A stretch of 64,000 nt of DNA, from contig CAJSYQ010000005.1 in the NCBI GenBank assembly GCA_910574015.1, positions 82,995-146,994 on the forward strand. Direction: 5' to 3'. Source of the stretch: Eubacteriaceae bacterium. GTDB lineage: Bacteria > Bacillota > Clostridia > Lachnospirales > Lachnospiraceae. This document shows, in pieces, positions 56,200-64,000 of this stretch (positions are counted from its first letter, which is position 1; every line of letters starts with the position of its first letter). The notes under the pieces are model-generated. The model was given only the letters and a program-made list of their open reading frames with translations, did not search any database and had not been told where the DNA came from. Both the position numbers and the translations under genes were made by a program.

Positions 56200-57507
56200 T
56201 TAGATTCGATCCAGGTATTTTTCGACTTCCCAGGCGGTGACCTGTTCACAGAATCTATTCCACTCTTCTTTTTTCTTATTGATCATAATCTGCGACAGAT
56301 GTTCTCCAAAGACACGATGAAGAAAGGTATCTTTCTCAAACTCCTGAACCGCTTCCATCAGTGTGCGCGGGAGGATATCAAACTTTGTATCAGCCGATGC
56401 CTCGTCCAGACTTACCGGCGGCTCCATCTCCCTGCGTATCCCTTCCAGTCCCGCAGCCAGACAGCCCGCAAGAACCAGGTACGGGTTGCTGGCGCCGTCG
56501 GGACTGCGGAGAACGATGCGGGGGCCCATTTTCCCTGTACTTGTAACGCGCATCAGCGGCGTGCGGTTCTTCCTGGACCAGCTGATATGCACCGGTGCAT
56601 TATAACCCGGAACCAGCCGCTTATAGGAATTGATGATCGGATTATTGATCAGTGTCAGTCCCTTGATATGCTGCATGATACCCGCCATAAAATGATATGC
56701 CGTCCTGCTCAAACCATAGTATTCCTCCGGATCACTGAATATATTCTTTCCATCTTTGCACAGAAACAGATTCAAAAACATCCCGGAACCTTTTTTCCCA
56801 TAATTGGGTTTCGGCATAAAGGTAGCATGAAGACCGTGCCTTCTCGCTACGGTGCGCACCGCCAGCTTATAGGTCATAATATTGTCTGCTGTATGGATGC
56901 CTTCACTGAACTTAAAGTCAATCTGATGCTGTGCCGCCTCATTGGAGTGATAGGAGGATTCCATTTCAAATCCCATCTCCGACAGAGACAGCACGATATC
57001 CCTTCTGGCATTTTCACCGGCATCTACAGGACCGATATCAAAGAAATCTCCTTTTTCTGACGTAGTAGTGGTAGGAGAGCCGTCCTCTGCCGTGTCAAAC
57101 AAAAAGAATTCTGATTCCGGCCCCACATTAAATGTATATCCGTCCTTTTCTGCCTCCCTGACCACTTCCTTTAGTATATGCCGGGAATCCGCCACAAAAG
57201 GAGCACCATCCGGATAGCGGACATCGCAGATAAATCTTGCCACCCTCCCCCGCTGGGGCCGCCATGGAAAAATTGTAAAGGTATCCAGATCCGGCACCAG
57301 TACAAGTTCATCCACACGTGCCGTGTCAAAGCCGTGGATCGCCGCCCCGTCAAACATACACTGCTCATCCAGTACGACGTGGATCTGTTTCGCCGTAACG
57401 GCCATATTCTTCAGATTGCCAAAGGTATCCGTAAACTGGAGACGAATAAATTCCACATCCTCCTCCTCGATCAGTTCAAGAATATCCTCCCTCGTATAAT
57501 GTGACAT
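56200..57507 (-). CDS. Glutamine synthetase I homologue lacking most catalytic residues (probable pseudo-enzyme)
   Basis: 435 residues, collinear with B. subtilis GlnA (444). Fold motifs remain: FTDTFGNLKN, CMFDGAAIHGF, GPESEFFLF, ATFMPKPNYG, NPIINSYKRLVPGY, NPYLVLAGCLAAGL. Compared with active GSI enzymes (Salmonella numbering), the metal ligands E212, E220, H269 and E357 are Ser188, Gln195, Phe244 and Val332, and the flap glutamate E327 is Asn303. Only the E129/E131 pair remains (Glu131, Glu133). Ser53 of the FDGSSI loop is Ala. Catalysis of glutamine formation is therefore very unlikely. Arginines of the glutamate/ATP site (NR, R334) persist, so ligand binding may be kept. Between gltD and the ANTAR gene; likely regulatory role is inference. 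Confidence 0.9.
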   Translation of the reverse strand: MSHYTREDILELIEEEDVEFIRLQFTDTFGNLKNMAVTAKQIHVVLDEQCMFDGAAIHGFDTARVDELVLVPDLDTFTIFPWRPQRGRVARFICDVRYPDGAPFVADSRHILKEVVREAEKDGYTFNVGPESEFFLFDTAEDGSPTTTTSEKGDFFDIGPVDAGENARRDIVLSLSEMGFEMESSYHSNEAAQHQIDFKFSEGIHTADNIMTYKLAVRTVARRHGLHATFMPKPNYGKKGSGMFLNLFLCKDGKNIFSDPEEYYGLSRTAYHFMAGIMQHIKGLTLINNPIINSYKRLVPGYNAPVHISWSRKNRTPLMRVTSTGKMGPRIVLRSPDGASNPYLVLAGCLAAGLEGIRREMEPPVSLDEASADTKFDILPRTLMEAVQEFEKDTFLHRVFGEHLSQIMINKKKEEWNRFCEQVTAWEVEKYLDRI

Positions 57508-57538
57508 AATTTTTCCTCCATTCCATCTTACGGTTCCC

Positions 57539-59020
57539 TTAGTTCAAGTTCGTATACCCCATCAGGTCCTGGTCTACGGCCCTGGCCGCCTCCCGGCCCT
57601 CGCGGATCGCCCATACCACCAGAGACTGTCCCCGGTGCATATCCCCGGCAGTGAATACATCCTTCTGATTTGTGCGATACTCACCTGCCTTTGTCTCCAC
57701 ATTCATCCGGTCTGTCAGCTTCACTTCAAAATCCTTTGCCACATATTCCTCAGTACCAAGAAATCCCGCCGCGATAAATACCAGATCCACATCCATGACA
57801 TACTCACTCCCAGGAATCTCACTGCTATTCATGCGTCCTGTCTTTTCATCCTTTGTCCATGCCAGTCTGACACACTTCACCTGCTTTAGCTTCCCTTTGT
57901 CATCCGGGATAAATTCTTTCACTGTGGTCTCATAGACCCGGGGATCACTGCCAAATATAGCAATGGCTTCCTGCTGGCCATAGTCTGTCTTAAGAACCTT
58001 CGGCCACTCTGGCCACGGATTTGTCTCTGGGCGCTCCGCCGGAGGTTTCGGCATCATTTCCATCTGTACCACGCTCTTAGCTCCTTGACGGATGGAAGAG
58101 CCCACACAGTCATTCCCGGTATCACCGCCGCCGATCACCAGGACATTTTTGTCCTTCGCACTGATATGATCGGTATACTCTGGATCACGAAGGTGCTTTG
58201 TCACCCGTTTCAGATAGTCCACAGCAAAATAAATCCCTTCTGCCTCCCTGCCGGCTGCCTTGATATCTCTTGGACGGGATGCACCGCAGGCAAGGACGAC
58301 ACGGTCATAGGTCTGCCGCAGCTCTTCTGCCGTAATGTCTGTTCCGACATTGACATTTACCCGGAATACAATCCCCTCATCCTCCATTATTTTAATTTTA
58401 CGTTGGATCACAGATTTGTCAAGTTTCATATTGGGGATCCCATACATCAGAAGTCCTCCCGGATGGTCCTCCCTCTCAAATACAGTGACGCTGTGTCCGC
58501 GTTGATTTAACTGATCGGCTGCCGCCAGTCCGGCCGGGCCGGATCCGATCACTGCCACCGTCTTTCCGGTACGCACCTTCGGCGGTTTGGGATCCATAAG
58601 CCCGTGCTCATAACCATATTCGATAATGGCATGTTCATTTTCCTTAATGGTGACAGGTGCATCATTGATTCCGCAGGTACACGCGGCCTCGCACGGCGCC
58701 GGACAGACCCGGGAGGTAAATTCCGGGAAGTTGTTTGTCTTCATCAGCCGTCCCAAGGCATGTTCATAGTTTCCTGTGTATAATAATTCGTTCCATTCGG
58801 GACAGAGGTTATTCAGCGGACAGCCGCTGGCCATGCCACCGATCATCATACCGGACTGACAGAACGGAACACCGCAGTCCATACACCGCGCCGCCTGTGT
58901 CCGCCGCTCCTCCTCACTCATGGGTAGATGAAATTCGTTGAAATTCCGGATCCGTTCCTTCGCCCCGGTCTCTTCATTTCCCTGTCTCTCATATTCAATA
59001 AAACCAGTAGGTTTACCCAT
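57539..59020 (-). CDS. gltD: Glutamate synthase small (beta) subunit
   Basis: 493 residues. Takes electrons from NAD(P)H and passes them to GltB. N-terminal 4Fe-4S region: ARCMDCGVPFC...GCPLNNLCPEWNELLYTGNYEHAL and CPAPCEAACTCGIND. FAD-binding GSGPAGLAAADQL (about 157-170) and NAD(P)H-binding VIGGGDTGNDCVGSSIRQGA (about 295-315); the AGDMHRGQSLVVWAIREGR motif ends the FAD domain. 31 bases before the glutamine synthetase homologue. All family cysteines appear present. Confidence 0.96.
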   Translation of the reverse strand: MGKPTGFIEYERQGNEETGAKERIRNFNEFHLPMSEEERRTQAARCMDCGVPFCQSGMMIGGMASGCPLNNLCPEWNELLYTGNYEHALGRLMKTNNFPEFTSRVCPAPCEAACTCGINDAPVTIKENEHAIIEYGYEHGLMDPKPPKVRTGKTVAVIGSGPAGLAAADQLNQRGHSVTVFEREDHPGGLLMYGIPNMKLDKSVIQRKIKIMEDEGIVFRVNVNVGTDITAEELRQTYDRVVLACGASRPRDIKAAGREAEGIYFAVDYLKRVTKHLRDPEYTDHISAKDKNVLVIGGGDTGNDCVGSSIRQGAKSVVQMEMMPKPPAERPETNPWPEWPKVLKTDYGQQEAIAIFGSDPRVYETTVKEFIPDDKGKLKQVKCVRLAWTKDEKTGRMNSSEIPGSEYVMDVDLVFIAAGFLGTEEYVAKDFEVKLTDRMNVETKAGEYRTNQKDVFTAGDMHRGQSLVVWAIREGREAARAVDQDLMGYTNLN

Positions 59021-59072
59021 CGCTCTTTATCCTCTCTTTCTGGTCTGATAAAGTCACTTTCTATTTATTCTC

Positions 59073-62000
59073 TCAATTTGCCTTTTTATTTTGGAGCTGA
59101 TAGAATGCCTCGATCTGTGCCTGCTCATTGCTCATGCCTTTTTCCTCGGCAAGAGCGATCTGCTGCAGCATTGCCTGATAATCATGTGGTATGATCTTCT
59201 TAAATTTGGGTAGGTATTCACTAAAGCTCTCAAGAATCTCCCTGCCCCGTTCCGAGCCGGTTGCCTCCACATGGGCTGTGATCATTTCCTTTAACTGCAT
59301 AACATCATATTTATCTGAAACGGAGTTGGATGAAACCAGCCCCTTGTTTAATTTCAGGTAGAGATCGCTTTTCTCGTCCAGCACATAGGCAATCCCGCCG
59401 CTCATGCCGGCGGCAAAATTCTTCCCGGTGGGACCAAGGATTACCACACAGCCTCCCGTCATATACTCGCAGCCGTGGTCCCCAACCCCCTCCACAACAG
59501 CGCAGGCCCCTGAATTCCGGACACAGAAACGCTCTCCTGCCACGCCGTTGATATATGCCTCGCCACTGGTGGCGCCATACAATGCCACATTGCCGATGAT
59601 AATGTTATCTTCCGCCCTGTACTGCACATTCTCCGGCGGATAGACCATGAGCCTGCCGCCGGACAGTCCCTTGCCGAAATAATCATTACTGTCTCCCTTT
59701 AGCTTCAGGGTGAGCCCCTTCGGGATAAAGGCGCCGAAGCTCTGTCCTCCGCTGCCGCTGCACTCCGCCGTAAAGGTATCCGTTTCCACTTCATCGCCAA
59801 GCCTTCTCGTAATCTCTGCCCCCAGCATCGTGCCAAGGGCCCGGTCAATGTTTGTAACCTTCGCTTTGATCTGTACCCTCTCTCCCGTCTCCAGGGATGT
59901 GGCAAATTTTTTCAACAATACTTTCTCATCTATCGTCTTGTTTAGCTTAAAGTGATAGGCATCCTTTTCATTGAATATCCTTTTTTTATCGTGGATAAAG
60001 GGATTTTCTATCACCGGTGACAGGTCGATCCGGCTCATCCTCTCATCTCCTGACATATCATCGCGCACCTTTAAGAGATCCGAGCGCCCGATCAAATCAT
60101 CTAGTCTTTTCACGCCGAGCTTCGCCATCAGTTCCCGCAGTTCTTCCGCTATAAAACGCATAAAGTTTTCCACATATTCCGGCTTGCCCCGGAACCGTTT
60201 ACGAAGCTCCGGATTCTGTGTTGCCACACCCACCGGACAGGTATCAAGATTGCAGACCCGCATCATCACGCAGCCCATCGTCACCAGAGGCGCCGTGGCA
60301 AAGCCGAATTCCTCTGCCCCCAGCAGTGCCGCCACCAGAACATCGCGCCCGGTCATCAGCTTTCCGTCTGCCTCGATCACCACTTTGGAGCGGAGACCGT
60401 TCATCATCAGGGTCTGGTGCGTCTCAGCAAGACCAAGTTCCCATGGAAGACCGGCATTGTGGATCGAACTCGACGGCGCCGCCCCAGTTCCCCCGTCATA
60501 ACCCGAGATTAGTATCACCCCGGCGCCCGCCTTCGCCACCCCGGCGGCCACGGTCCCGACACCGGACTCTGACACCAGTTTAACAGAAATCCGGGCATCT
60601 TTATTGGCATTTTTCAGATCATAGATCAGCTGCGCCAGATCCTCGATGGAATAGATATCATGATGGGGCGGCGGGGAGATCAGGGATACGCCCGGTGTCG
60701 ACAGCCTTGTCTTCGCGATCCACGGATATACCTTGCCTCCCGGCAGATGACCGCCCTCTCCTGGTTTCGCCCCTTGTGCCATCTTGATCTGAATCTCCTT
60801 TGCGCTGACCAGATAGTGGGAGGTGACGCCGAATCGCCCGGAGGCCACCTGCTTGATCGCTGAACAGCGGTTTACCTCGTCATTTACCGAGGCAAGCCGT
60901 TCCAGGCTCTCCCCACCCTCCCCGCTGTTGGATTTGGCATGCAGCCGGTTCATGGCGATGGCAAGCGTCTCATGTGCCTCCTGGGAGATGGAACCATAGG
61001 ACATGGCACCTGTCTTAAATCTTCTCACGATGCTGTCCACACTCTCCACCTGGGACAGTGGAATCCCTTTCTTGGGGAAACGAAAGCCAAGAAGGCTGCG
61101 GAGGTTCATAAAGCTGTCCTCCCGGTCAATCTCTTTTGAATATTCCTTAAAAAGCTTATAGTCCCCCCGCTGGGTGGCCTGCTGCAGAAGATGGATGGTC
61201 TTTGGATTGTACAGGTGCTCTTCCATGCCGCTTCTGGACTTATGGATGCCGACACTTTCCAGTGTCGTATCCACACCGAGCTCCAGCGGATCAAAGGCTC
61301 TGGCATGCAGCGCCTCCACCTGCTCTTCCATGTCTTTTATCGTAATGCCGCCAATGCGGGAAACGGTATCGGTAAAATATTTCTCCGTCACTTCCCGGGA
61401 GATGCCGATGGCCTCAAATATTTTCGAGCCCTGATAGGACTGGATGGTGGAAATCCCCATCTTGGATGCGATTTTTACAATGCCGTGGAGAACCGCATCA
61501 TTGTAATCACTGACTGCCGCATAGTAATCCTTATCCAGCATATCGCTGTCAATCAGGCGCTTAATGGTATCTAAGGCAAGATAAGGGTTGACGGCGCTGG
61601 CCCCATATCCCAGCAGGGTGGCAAAATGGTGTACCTCCCTTGGCTCTGCACTCTCCAATATCATCGCCATACTGGTACGCTTCTTCGTGCGCACCAGATG
61701 CTGCTGCATGGCAGATACCGCCAGCAAAGACGGGATCGCCACATGGTTTTCATCCACGCCCCGGTCGCTCAGGATCAGGATATTAGCTCCGTCACGGAAT
61801 GCCCGGTCTGCTTCCAGATACAGTCGGTCAATGGCTTTTTCCAGTGATGTGTTTTTATAATAAATGATTGGGATCACAGCAGTCCGAAATCCTGGCACAT
61901 TCATGTTTTTGATCTTCAGCATATCAGTATCTGTCAGGATCGGATTGTGGATCTGCAGTACCCGGCAGTTTTCCGGCTGTTCCTGAAGGAGATTCCCGTC

Positions 62001-63638
62001 TTCCCCGATATATATGGTAGTAGATGTGACAACCTCCTCACGGATAGCATCAATCGGCGGGTTCGTCACCTGGGCGAAACGCTGGCGGAAATAGTTAAAA
62101 AGTGGCTGAGACTGGCGGCTCAGGACGGGAAGCGGACTGTCATGTCCCATTGCCGCAATCGGTTCCCCGCCATTTTTTGCCATGGGAAGTATCGAGTTTT
62201 TCACTTCCTCATAGGTATAGCCGAATGCCTTCTGCAGCCTTCTCCTCTCCTCCACCTCATAATGCCGGATCTTCTGGTTAGGAATATGGATATCTTTCAA
62301 ATTCACAAGATGGCTGTCCAGCCACTCCCCATATGGCTGGGAAGAGGCATATTTTTCTTTCAGCACATCATCATCCACAAGCTCTCCCTTTACCGTGTCC
62401 ACAAGCAGCATCTTGCCCGGACGCAGACGGTCTTTTTTTACCACATGTTCCTCTGCAATAGGCATCACACCCACCTCAGAAGAGAGGATCAGCTGATCGT
62501 CGTCTGTAATATAATACCGGGACGGACGCAGCCCGTTGCGGTCCAGCACAGCTCCCACCAGGTCACCGTCCGAGAACAGTATAGAAGCCGGACCGTCCCA
62601 CGGCTCCATCATGGTGGCATAATACTGGTAGAAATCTTTCTTTGTATCACTGATATAACGATTGTTTTCCCATGGCTCCGGTATCGTGATCATCACGGCG
62701 AGAGGAAGATCCATCCCGCTCATCACAAGAAATTCCAGTGTGTTGTCCAGCATGGCAGAATCCGAACCCTCTGAATTGATGACAGGCAGTACCTTGTGCA
62801 GCTCTGATTTTAACTGCTCCGATTCCATCGTCTCCTCTCTGGCAAGCATCTTATCCGCATTTCCCAGGATCGTATTGATCTCGCCATTGTGAACGATAAA
62901 ACGGTTGGGATGGGCGCGCTGCCAGCTGGGCTGGGTATTTGTCGAGAAACGGGAGTGTACGATGGCGATTGCCGATTCATACCTCACATCCTGCAGATCA
63001 TCAAAAAACGGTCTCAGCTGGGACACCAAAAACATTCCCTTGTAGACAATGGTGCGGGAAGAGAGGGAAACCACATAGGTATTTTCATTGGACTGTTCAA
63101 ACACACGGCGCGCGATATAGAGTTTGCGGTCAAAATCAAGCCCCTTTCCGGTCTTTTTTGGTTTTTTCACAAAGCCCTGCATGATATATGGCATACAGTC
63201 TACGGCGCGCTTGCCAAGAATATCTGGCGCAATGGGTACCTGACGCCAGCCAAGAAATTCCATGCCCTCTTTCTCTATAATGGTCTCAAACATTTTCTTT
63301 GCCTGATTCCGCTTAAATTCATCCTGGGGAAAGAAGAACATACCGACGCCGTATTCTCTCTCTTCTCCGATGTCGATCCCCATTTCCTTCGTTACCCTGC
63401 TGAAAAATTTATGGGAAATCTGCAGCAGGATCCCGACACCGTCTCCCGTCTTTCCCTCTCCGTCTTTGCCGGCGCGGTGTTCAAGATTTGCCACAATCTC
63501 CAACGCATTTTTCACGGTATCATGGCTTCTTCTTCCCTTTATATTCACGATGGCACCGATTCCACAGTTATCATGTTCAAAAGCCGGATGATACAGCCCC
63601 ACCGGTTTTCTCTTACACTCTTCTACATATCCGCTCAT
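59073..63638 (-). CDS. gltB: Glutamate synthase large (alpha) subunit
   Basis: 1521 residues from the ATG at 63638, chosen by AAAGGAGG upstream; a longer in-frame start would cross the leader terminator. Makes two glutamates from glutamine and 2-oxoglutarate. After a 24-residue propeptide the class II amidotransferase Cys25 stands in EHDNCGIGAIVN. Central domain, FMN-binding synthase domain (about 810-1180: GEGGESLERL, KPGEGGHLPGGKVYPWIA, GYDGGTGAAPSSSIHNAGLPWELGL), the 3Fe-4S cysteines in CVMMRVCNLDTC, and the GXGXG beta-helix at the end (GEAYINGVAGERFCVRNSGA). First gene of the nitrogen operon. Confidence 0.97.
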   Translation of the reverse strand: MSGYVEECKRKPVGLYHPAFEHDNCGIGAIVNIKGRRSHDTVKNALEIVANLEHRAGKDGEGKTGDGVGILLQISHKFFSRVTKEMGIDIGEEREYGVGMFFFPQDEFKRNQAKKMFETIIEKEGMEFLGWRQVPIAPDILGKRAVDCMPYIMQGFVKKPKKTGKGLDFDRKLYIARRVFEQSNENTYVVSLSSRTIVYKGMFLVSQLRPFFDDLQDVRYESAIAIVHSRFSTNTQPSWQRAHPNRFIVHNGEINTILGNADKMLAREETMESEQLKSELHKVLPVINSEGSDSAMLDNTLEFLVMSGMDLPLAVMITIPEPWENNRYISDTKKDFYQYYATMMEPWDGPASILFSDGDLVGAVLDRNGLRPSRYYITDDDQLILSSEVGVMPIAEEHVVKKDRLRPGKMLLVDTVKGELVDDDVLKEKYASSQPYGEWLDSHLVNLKDIHIPNQKIRHYEVEERRRLQKAFGYTYEEVKNSILPMAKNGGEPIAAMGHDSPLPVLSRQSQPLFNYFRQRFAQVTNPPIDAIREEVVTSTTIYIGEDGNLLQEQPENCRVLQIHNPILTDTDMLKIKNMNVPGFRTAVIPIIYYKNTSLEKAIDRLYLEADRAFRDGANILILSDRGVDENHVAIPSLLAVSAMQQHLVRTKKRTSMAMILESAEPREVHHFATLLGYGASAVNPYLALDTIKRLIDSDMLDKDYYAAVSDYNDAVLHGIVKIASKMGISTIQSYQGSKIFEAIGISREVTEKYFTDTVSRIGGITIKDMEEQVEALHARAFDPLELGVDTTLESVGIHKSRSGMEEHLYNPKTIHLLQQATQRGDYKLFKEYSKEIDREDSFMNLRSLLGFRFPKKGIPLSQVESVDSIVRRFKTGAMSYGSISQEAHETLAIAMNRLHAKSNSGEGGESLERLASVNDEVNRCSAIKQVASGRFGVTSHYLVSAKEIQIKMAQGAKPGEGGHLPGGKVYPWIAKTRLSTPGVSLISPPPHHDIYSIEDLAQLIYDLKNANKDARISVKLVSESGVGTVAAGVAKAGAGVILISGYDGGTGAAPSSSIHNAGLPWELGLAETHQTLMMNGLRSKVVIEADGKLMTGRDVLVAALLGAEEFGFATAPLVTMGCVMMRVCNLDTCPVGVATQNPELRKRFRGKPEYVENFMRFIAEELRELMAKLGVKRLDDLIGRSDLLKVRDDMSGDERMSRIDLSPVIENPFIHDKKRIFNEKDAYHFKLNKTIDEKVLLKKFATSLETGERVQIKAKVTNIDRALGTMLGAEITRRLGDEVETDTFTAECSGSGGQSFGAFIPKGLTLKLKGDSNDYFGKGLSGGRLMVYPPENVQYRAEDNIIIGNVALYGATSGEAYINGVAGERFCVRNSGACAVVEGVGDHGCEYMTGGCVVILGPTGKNFAAGMSGGIAYVLDEKSDLYLKLNKGLVSSNSVSDKYDVMQLKEMITAHVEATGSERGREILESFSEYLPKFKKIIPHDYQAMLQQIALAEEKGMSNEQAQIEAFYQLQNKKAN

Positions 63639-63673
63639 GGGAAATCCTCCTTTGGCAATGCAAAAAATAAAAA

Positions 63674-63708
63674 ACGCCAAAAATACACTTCTTGTGTATC
63701 CTTGACGT
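63674..63708 (-). terminator. Intrinsic terminator/attenuator in the gltB leader
   Basis: On the minus strand a 15-bp stem without mismatch (G-T pairs allowed), ACGTCAAGGATACAC / GTGTATTTTTGGCGT, 5-base loop AAGAA, is followed by TTTTTATTTTTTG. It lies after the promoter and before the ribosome site of gltB, so the operon can only be expressed when the signal is bypassed. A segment upstream (ACGTCCTTTGT, 63730-63740) can pair with ACAAAGACGT (63705-63714), which would break the terminator. Confidence 0.85.
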
Positions 63709-63722
63709 CTTTGTCTTTCGTT

Positions 63723-63751
63723 ATTATATAACAAAGGACGTAAAATTGCAA
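63723..63751 (-). promoter_or_regulatory. gltB operon promoter
   Basis: Minus-strand TTGCAA (63751-63746), 17-base spacer, TATAAT (63728-63723). Predicted start near 63716, only about 8 bases before the leader terminator stem. Confidence 0.72.
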
Positions 63752-63919
63752 GCAGGAATTTACAACATCATTTTGCAATTAAAACTCCCTTTTCGGAAAA
63801 CTGTTCCCACTGCTTAACATTTGAAATAAAATGCATATTCTTACGTATAATTACTGGATTTGTACCGGAATTTATCTTAATCCATTCGCAAATACGGGAG
63901 TTTGACAGTTGAATAAGAG

Positions 63920-63956
63920 AAAAATACGTTGCAGGCCTTGTAATGCCTGTATTTTT
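63920..63956. terminator. Bidirectional terminator upstream of the gltB promoter
   Basis: AAAAATAC (63920-63927) pairs with GTATTTTT (63949-63956) and inside AGGC with GCCT, with a 5-base bulge. T tracts follow on both strands. It probably insulates gltB from the gene beyond the window. Confidence 0.68.
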
Positions 63957-64000
63957 TTGTCAAATTTTTTGATTCTATATGTACTTGTTTGTAATAGTGT

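Larger units (their letters stand above)
63639..64000. other. Gene-free region upstream of gltB
   Basis: 362 bases without a coding region I can support. From right to left (minus-strand reading): a bidirectional terminator (63920-63956), about 165 AT-rich bases with an 8-bp repeat pair AATTGCAA/TTGCAATT (63742-63780), the gltB promoter (63723-63751), a strong intrinsic terminator in the leader (63674-63708), and the gltB ribosome site. The right end (63957-64000) contains nothing I can assign. Confidence 0.7.

Noticed and set aside
62889..63731. Plus-strand open frame of 280 codons opposite the start of gltB
   Set aside because: Fully covers the gltB N-terminus and its leader terminator on the other strand; no motif and no ribosome site.
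63639..63840. Classical ANTAR target (two hairpins with hexaloops having A1 and G4) before gltB
   Set aside because: The terminator loop has five bases (AAGAA) and no second hexaloop hairpin was found; the attenuator is reported without claiming the known motif.

Overview
The window is 64 kb of chromosomal housekeeping DNA from a low-to-mid GC Gram-positive anaerobe, most likely Clostridia and probably Lachnospiraceae. I infer this from gene order and protein families: the sepF-ylmH-divIVA block, mreBCD-PBP2-minCDE-rodA, rplU-prp-rpmA-obgE, the paired TIGR03960/TIGR03936 radical-SAM genes beside RNase E/G, glutamate synthase next to an ANTAR regulator, and a Bacillus-type LexA with GAAC-N4-GTTY boxes. 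I saw no rRNA, tRNA, CRISPR array, transposase, prophage or plasmid gene. Nearly all genes lie on the minus strand; only five lie on the plus strand.

Layout from left to right. 1-4.7 kb: a division cluster read leftwards (HlyD-like protein, yggS, sepF, ylmH, divIVA, lspA cut by the window edge). 4.8-5.4 kb: a small DUF378 protein and methylglyoxal synthase. 5.5-14.5 kb: the shape and septum-placement operon (radC, mreB, mreC, mreD, an oversized PBP2, minC, minD, minE, rodA). 14.6-22.2 kb: an SH3 membrane protein, mutS, mutL, miaA and a PLP-dependent lyase. 22.4 kb: lexA, divergent. 23.1-27.4 kb: rplU-prp-rpmA-obgE-yhbY-nadD/yqeK-rsfS. 27.5-30.8 kb: an inserted block (lipoprotein, DUF2164 protein, CLC antiporter). 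30.9-34.6 kb: radical-SAM pair and RNase E/G. 34.8-44.1 kb: a zinc-ribbon membrane protein, an NlpC/P60 lipoprotein, fhs, two tandem ATP-grasp ligases, ftsK and a TepA-like protease. 44.2-51.0 kb: a DUF6512 protein, then pnp and rpsO separated by a HAD phosphatase, a large lipoprotein and a Nudix hydrolase. 51.2-63.6 kb: a nitrogen operon, gltB-gltD-(glutamine synthetase homologue)-ANTAR-carA-carB.

The most unusual part is the nitrogen operon. The 'glutamine synthetase' keeps the GSI fold sequence but has lost four of the six metal ligands and the flap glutamate, so it looks like a pseudo-enzyme. The next gene is an ANTAR RNA-binding protein whose receiver domain has lost its phospho-acceptor aspartate. 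The operon starts behind a strong intrinsic terminator placed between promoter and start codon, and carA has three stacked hairpins in its leader. My hypothesis is a phosphorylation-independent nitrogen circuit in which the dead synthetase is the sensor or partner of the RNA-binding protein. Other points worth checking are a LexA-type box in front of ftsK, a Glu at the catalytic Asp of methylglyoxal synthase, a 240-residue insert in PBP2, a NadD-YqeK fusion, and a 22-bp perfect inverted repeat.
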